In this document: positions 6,524 through 9,390 of the stretch, piece by piece | How positions within the stretch are numbered: position 1 is the first letter of the stretch | Layout of the letters: the number at the start of each line of letters is the position of its first letter | Origin: an uncultured Clostridium sp. | GTDB lineage: Bacteria > Bacillota_A > Clostridia > TANB77 > CAG-508 | DNA: 9,390 nt | NCBI GenBank assembly: GCA_947244675.1 | Contig: CAMXLV010000067.1 | Span: 1-9,390, forward strand | Reading direction: 5' to 3' | Position numbers and translations under genes: made by a program | The notes under the pieces: generated by a model | What the model saw: only the letters and a program-made list of their open reading frames with translations | Databases searched by the model: none | Told to the model about the DNA's origin: nothing

Positions 6524-7225
6524 TTATAATATTTCTTTTATTTCTAATAAATCTGCAATTTGATAATTTGGAATAATTTTAGTATTATTAATTTTTCTAT
6601 CTGGATTATACCAAATTGTTTTAATATTAGCATTTTTTGCACCTTGTATATCTTTTTCTAGGCTATCACCAATCATAATTACTTCACTTGATTCTAAGCT
6701 TAATTTATCTAATAACATATTAAATATTTGTGGATTCGGTTTTTTTACTCCAACTTTTTCTGAAATAATAATTTCAAAAATATATTTTGATATTTGACTA
6801 TTTGTAATTCGTGGTTCTTGTAATTTGACTAATCCATTTGTAACTACACATATTTTATATTTTTTCTCATATAAATATTTTACTATATTATAAGCATTTT
6901 CTGTTAATGCTACTTGCTTTGCAAGCCCTTCTTGAAAAAACTTATTTGCTTCTTTGTAGTCAGTATATTCTAAATCTATTATCTTAAAAAATTCCTTAAA
7001 TCTATATTCTGGAATGTTTTCTTCTGGAACAGGATTTGAATTGTTTGCAACACTATTCCATAAATTTCTATCCAATGGTCTAAAAATATCTTGATATTGT
7101 TCTTTATATTCTTTTTGTATCTTATTAAATAAATATTCTAATGCCTTTTTCTCACATTGTTTATGATTTACTATTGTATCATCAGCATCAAAAAATATTG
7201 CTTTTATATTACTTAGTTTCATCAT
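6524..7225 (-). CDS. HAD-superfamily phosphatase, YjjG/YfnB-like
   Basis: A 233-residue cytosolic hydrolase with all HAD motifs. Motif I is FFDADDT (nucleophile D13, acid D15), motif II VVTNG (T129), motif III GVKKPNP (K161/K162), and motif IV MIGDSLEKD (D187, D192). A helical cap lies between about 20 and 105, as in subfamily IA enzymes. The spacing and the GDSLEKDIQGAKNANIKTIWYNP block resemble YjjG-type 5'-nucleotidases that remove phosphate from pyrimidine or damaged nucleotides. Substrate cannot be read from sequence, and other small phosphate esters are possible. The gene opens with two consecutive ATG codons (7225 and 7222); AGGAG lies 5 and 8 bases upstream of them, so the second may be used. 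It has its own promoter at 7301-7329. Confidence 0.88.
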   Translation of the reverse strand: MMKLSNIKAIFFDADDTIVNHKQCEKKALEYLFNKIQKEYKEQYQDIFRPLDRNLWNSVANNSNPVPEENIPEYRFKEFFKIIDLEYTDYKEANKFFQEGLAKQVALTENAYNIVKYLYEKKYKICVVTNGLVKLQEPRITNSQISKYIFEIIISEKVGVKKPNPQIFNMLLDKLSLESSEVIMIGDSLEKDIQGAKNANIKTIWYNPDRKINNTKIIPNYQIADLLEIKEIL

Positions 7226-7300
7226 TTTTTCTCCTACAATTTTCTATTTCTATTTCGATTGCATAATAGATAAATTGTTTGTTTCGTAATTTTTAGACTG

Positions 7301-7329
7301 ATTATAACATAAAAAACAGATAATTTCAA
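7301..7329 (-). promoter_or_regulatory. Promoter of the HAD gene, embedded in the preceding terminator
   Basis: TTGAAA (7324-7329) and TATAAT (7301-7306) on the minus strand with a 17-bp spacer. A TG one base before the -10 makes it an extended -10 site. The -35 falls in the loop and arm of the terminator hairpin at 7312-7343. The leader would be about 70 bases. Confidence 0.75.
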
Positions 7330-7343
7330 AATTACCTGTTTTT
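7312..7343 (-). terminator. Rho-independent terminator after the sigma/anti-sigma pair
   Basis: Arms AAAAACAGATAATTT (7312-7326) and AAATTACCTGTTTTT (7329-7343) pair with a single mismatch around a 2-base centre. On the minus strand the stem runs into TGTTTTTTATG, giving the required uridine run. It lies about 85 bp past the stop of the anti-sigma-like gene. The near symmetry would also allow it to act on the other strand. Confidence 0.78.
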
Positions 7344-7428
7344 GAATAGTGTAAAATGAATTATATATCATTGGATTTTTTATGAAACTTCTTGACGCTA
7401 ATTGCTTTTGCTTGTTTTTATATCAAAA

Positions 7429-8553
7429 TTATCTAGCTGAATATATATAATCCATTACAGCTCCTCCAATAATTTCTCCTGTTGTACAATCTACAAAATA
7501 ACTATACTGTCCTTCTGTATATCTTTTTACAGTATCATCTTCAAAATTATCTTCATATGTTATAACTACTACCCATGCATTTCTGACTCTATCTTCCACA
7601 TTATAATAGTTTCTTTCTTCTATTGGATAATCAACTGTCTGCATAGCTTCATAATACTTATTTTTATTGTTTATTCTATCATAAGCATTTGCATTTATTT
7701 TTACAACCATTTTTTTTGCTTTTGTTTCTAATACTTTATTTGTTTCAATCTTTTTATCTTCTTCTAATGCTATTTGTATAGCTTGTTCTTCTGTTATAAT
7801 TGTTTCATTATTGTCAAATGGTATATTTTCAACGCTAAAATAGTCGATGTCTTTATTTTTGGATTCAATAGCTATCATTATCCTTTCATAAGGATTATAT
7901 ATTTCTCCATATTTTTTATTAAATTCTATGTCTATTTTAAATCCTGGACCTTTTCCACTACCCTTTTTATTATTTGACCATATTTTAGTTATTTCATATT
8001 CTCCTTCTTTAAAACCAAATAATTTATAATATTTATGAGCTATATCTATTGCCTCTTGTTCTGATATTTCCTTATTACGCTCGTGAATGTTCATATTATT
8101 ATTCCATATAGTATAAAAAGCTCCTGTTTTTCCATTAATAACTATTTCATAATTATCTTCTGTATCAAAACGATAATATATTTTGTTAGAATCAATTTCT
8201 TTATAATGATCTGTATTTACTATATTAGAATTAAATCCAATTTCTTTAAGTTTATTTATTGCAATTTCTTTTGCTTTTTCTTCTGTTATATTTTCATTTT
8301 TGCTTTCTTCTGTAATTTTCATTATTTCTTCAATGTCTCCAGATGGTATTTCTACCTTTTCTGGCGTTTTCCAAATATTTTCTACTACTTTGCCTCCTGC
8401 AAATACAACTCCTGTACTTAATGCAATTCCAATTATTGAAGTAACTATTGCTTTAAAAATATTTTTTGTTTTATTTTCCATCACTATATCATTCTCCTCT
8501 TTTATTTTAGATATAGCAATTTTAAATTTTACTTTATTTTTATCAAATTCCAC
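7429..8553 (-). CDS. Single-pass membrane protein with PepSY-like repeats, probable anti-sigma factor
   Basis: A 374-residue protein: a short basic cytoplasmic N-terminus (1-32), one membrane helix at about 33-53 (IFKAIVTSIIGIALSTGVVFAGG), and a long extracytoplasmic region. That region repeats the PepSY/YcdB-type start motif three times: ITEEKAKEIA (89-98), ISEQEAIDIA (163-172) and ITEEQAIQIA (253-262), ending with DCTTGEIIGG (355-364). Its gene directly follows an ECF-like sigma factor gene with 2 bp between stop and start. The usual meaning of that layout is an anti-sigma factor that holds the sigma factor with its cytoplasmic part and senses a signal outside. Start is GTG at 8553, with GGAGGG inside the end of the sigma gene. 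A second candidate, GTG/ATG at 8484/8481 behind GAGGAG, would remove most of the proposed sigma-binding segment. The signal is unknown. Confidence 0.78.
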   Translation of the reverse strand: MEFDKNKVKFKIAISKIKEENDIVMENKTKNIFKAIVTSIIGIALSTGVVFAGGKVVENIWKTPEKVEIPSGDIEEIMKITEESKNENITEEKAKEIAINKLKEIGFNSNIVNTDHYKEIDSNKIYYRFDTEDNYEIVINGKTGAFYTIWNNNMNIHERNKEISEQEAIDIAHKYYKLFGFKEGEYEITKIWSNNKKGSGKGPGFKIDIEFNKKYGEIYNPYERIMIAIESKNKDIDYFSVENIPFDNNETIITEEQAIQIALEEDKKIETNKVLETKAKKMVVKINANAYDRINNKNKYYEAMQTVDYPIEERNYYNVEDRVRNAWVVVITYEDNFEDDTVKRYTEGQYSYFVDCTTGEIIGGAVMDYIYSAR

Positions 8554-8555
8554 TT

Positions 8556-9092
8556 CTAAATCCCTCCGCTATTTAATTCTTTTTTTATTTTTTTTCGTAT
8601 TCTATGTAGTCTTGTCTTCACATTTAATTCAGAAATATTTAGTCTTTTTGCTATATCTTTTATTGACATAGATGAATAATAAAATAATTTTACTATTTCT
8701 ATTTCAATATCTTTTAACCCTTTCATTTTTTGCTCTATGTCCAAAATCAATTCTCTGTCATATTCATACATGTTTACACTATTTAATGTATCATTTTCAA
8801 AATCGCTTATATTATAAAGAATTTTATATTTTCTGTATTTTTCTTTTATTAAATTTCTTGTTATTCCTGCTAAATATGAATTTAATGATACATTTATATG
8901 AATTCTATTTCTATTTTTCCAGACGATCAAAAATGTGTCGGAAAAGATTTCTTCTTTATCTTCAAAAGATATTTTGTTGTCAGTTCCATTATTGATTATG
9001 GTTGTAATATATGGTGTAAAATCCTCTATTACTTGGTCTATATCAATTTCATCATTTTTATAATAATCTTTTAATTGCTTTTGCTCTTTCAA
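8556..9092 (-). CDS. ECF-like RNA polymerase sigma-70 family factor
   Basis: A 178-residue sigma factor that should direct RNA polymerase to a small regulon. Region 2 spans about 20-90, with FEDKEEIFSDTFLIVWKNRN (2.2) and SLNSYLAGITRNLIKEKYRK (2.3-2.4). Region 4 spans about 120-172, with the helix-turn-helix SMSIKDIAKRLNISELNVKTRLHR. There is no region 1 or 3, as in ECF factors. I set the start at TTG 9092 because AAAGGAG sits eight bases before it, while the ATG eight codons upstream (9116) has no ribosome binding site. The stop codon lies 2 bp before the start of the membrane anti-sigma-like gene, whose ribosome binding site is inside this gene. Coupled translation and joint regulation are therefore likely. 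Confidence 0.87.
   Translation of the reverse strand: MKEQKQLKDYYKNDEIDIDQVIEDFTPYITTIINNGTDNKISFEDKEEIFSDTFLIVWKNRNRIHINVSLNSYLAGITRNLIKEKYRKYKILYNISDFENDTLNSVNMYEYDRELILDIEQKMKGLKDIEIEIVKLFYYSSMSIKDIAKRLNISELNVKTRLHRIRKKIKKELNSGGI
8562..8567 (-). promoter_or_regulatory. Ribosome binding site of the anti-sigma-like gene, inside the sigma gene
   Basis: GGAGGG on the minus strand, eight bases before GTG at 8553. It encodes the last Gly residues of the sigma factor (NSGGI), which ties initiation of the second gene to ribosomes finishing the first. Confidence 0.75.
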
Positions 9093-9100
9093 TTTAAAAA

Positions 9101-9107
9101 CTCCTTT
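9101..9107 (-). promoter_or_regulatory. Ribosome binding site indicating a TTG start for the sigma gene
   Basis: AAAGGAG on the minus strand with an 8-base spacer before TTG at 9092. The only ATG upstream in frame (9116) lies before this site and has no comparable signal. Confidence 0.75.
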
Positions 9108-9135
9108 ATAAGACATCTTACATTTATATAGTGTA

Positions 9136-9157
9136 TTTTAATTGGTAAAAGGTTACA
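9136..9157 (-). promoter_or_regulatory. Possible ECF-type -35 element upstream of the sigma gene
   Basis: On the minus strand TGTAACC (9151-9157) resembles the AAC-containing -35 boxes recognised by ECF sigma factors, about 60 bp before the TTG start. No clear CGTC-type -10 follows, only AT-rich sequence. The overlapping TTGTAA/TACACT pair with a 17-bp spacer could instead be a weak vegetative promoter. Confidence 0.3.
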
Positions 9158-9167
9158 AGATCAATAA

Positions 9168-9390
9168 GAGCATGATTGAAAATTTTTAATCTTTTGGATT
9201 ATTCTTTATGCTCCGTTTTTGTTCGCCTGCCAAATTTGCTTTAGCAAATTTGTGTAGAAGCTGTTTTGTTGTATTGATAAAATCTTTGATTTTTTTAATA
9301 CAAGAACAAAAGGAGCATGATTGAAAACTTTTAACCTTTTGGATTATTCTTTATGCTCCGTTTTTGTTCGCCTGCCAAATTTGCTTTAGC
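9168..9390. repeat. Tandem 145-bp-period repeat rich in hairpins (continues past window)
   Basis: Bases 9168-9245 and 9313-9390 are 78-bp direct repeats with two differences (T to C in both cases), offset by 145 bp; the second copy is cut by the window edge. Each unit carries several inverted repeats. GAGCAT/ATGCTC (9168-9173 with 9208-9213) is followed by GTTTTTG; the second copy has GGAGCAT/ATGCTCC (9312-9318 with 9353-9359). CAAATTTGCT/AGCAAATTTG (9231-9240 with 9243-9252) is perfect. A 16-bp stem at 9269-9284 with 9288-9303 has one mismatch and extends with TTTTG/CAAAA. I see no convincing reading frame, ribosome binding site or transposase. It may be an intergenic repeat family, a non-autonomous element or a structured RNA array. 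Confidence 0.85.

Noticed and set aside
8083..8671. Plus-strand frames of 112-123 residues opposite the anti-sigma-like gene
   Set aside because: Phe/Ile/Tyr-rich shadows with no start signal or domain. The minus-strand genes explain the region.
9093..9116. ATG start at 9116 for the sigma factor
   Set aside because: No ribosome binding site upstream, while AAAGGAG lies within these codons at the right distance from TTG 9092.
9168..9390. CRISPR array
   Set aside because: The repeat is far too long (78 bp or more), has a 145-bp period with internal hairpins, and there are no short spacers or cas genes nearby.

Overview
The window looks like a chromosome segment from a low-GC Gram-positive bacterium, most likely a member of the Clostridia. 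The reasons are very high A+T, strong purine-rich ribosome binding sites (AAGGAGG type), a TTGACA/TATAAT promoter, stop codons TAA/TAG, tryptophan encoded by TGG (standard code), and family types common in that group. Every gene I can support is on the minus strand, so the window reads right to left. No gene-free stretch exceeds 300 bases, and I see no tRNA, rRNA, CRISPR array or transposase.

Positions 1-4150 hold a soft-metal efflux operon, transcribed from a near-consensus promoter (4121-4150) with an ArsR/SmtB-type palindromic operator (4094-4111) just downstream. Gene order is: ArsR/SmtB sensor with two kinds of metal-site residues, a free-standing HMA metal-binding domain, a Zn/Cd/Pb P1B-ATPase lacking its own HMA domain, a CopZ-like chaperone, and a CopA copper ATPase cut by the left edge. 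Spacings are 18-44 bp with no obvious internal promoter, so one sensor may control both divalent-cation and copper export. A 13-bp perfect inverted repeat sits across the copZ stop codon. Upstream lies a ZIP-family transporter gene broken by one extra base in its second metal-binding motif.

Positions 5092-6390 carry small genes: a TfoX N-terminal domain protein and an XRE regulator, which look co-transcribed and end at a GC-rich hairpin, and an unrecognised Cys-rich, zinc-ribbon-like protein. Positions 6524-7225 encode a HAD-family phosphatase of the YjjG type. Its promoter is embedded in the terminator of the upstream gene.

Positions 7429-9092 form a sigma/anti-sigma style pair: an ECF-like sigma factor (probably starting at TTG) overlapping in its translation signals with a single-pass membrane protein carrying PepSY-like repeats outside the cell. 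Upstream of it, running off the right edge, is a 145-bp-period direct repeat rich in hairpins (9168-9390). This is the part of the window least explained by known features.
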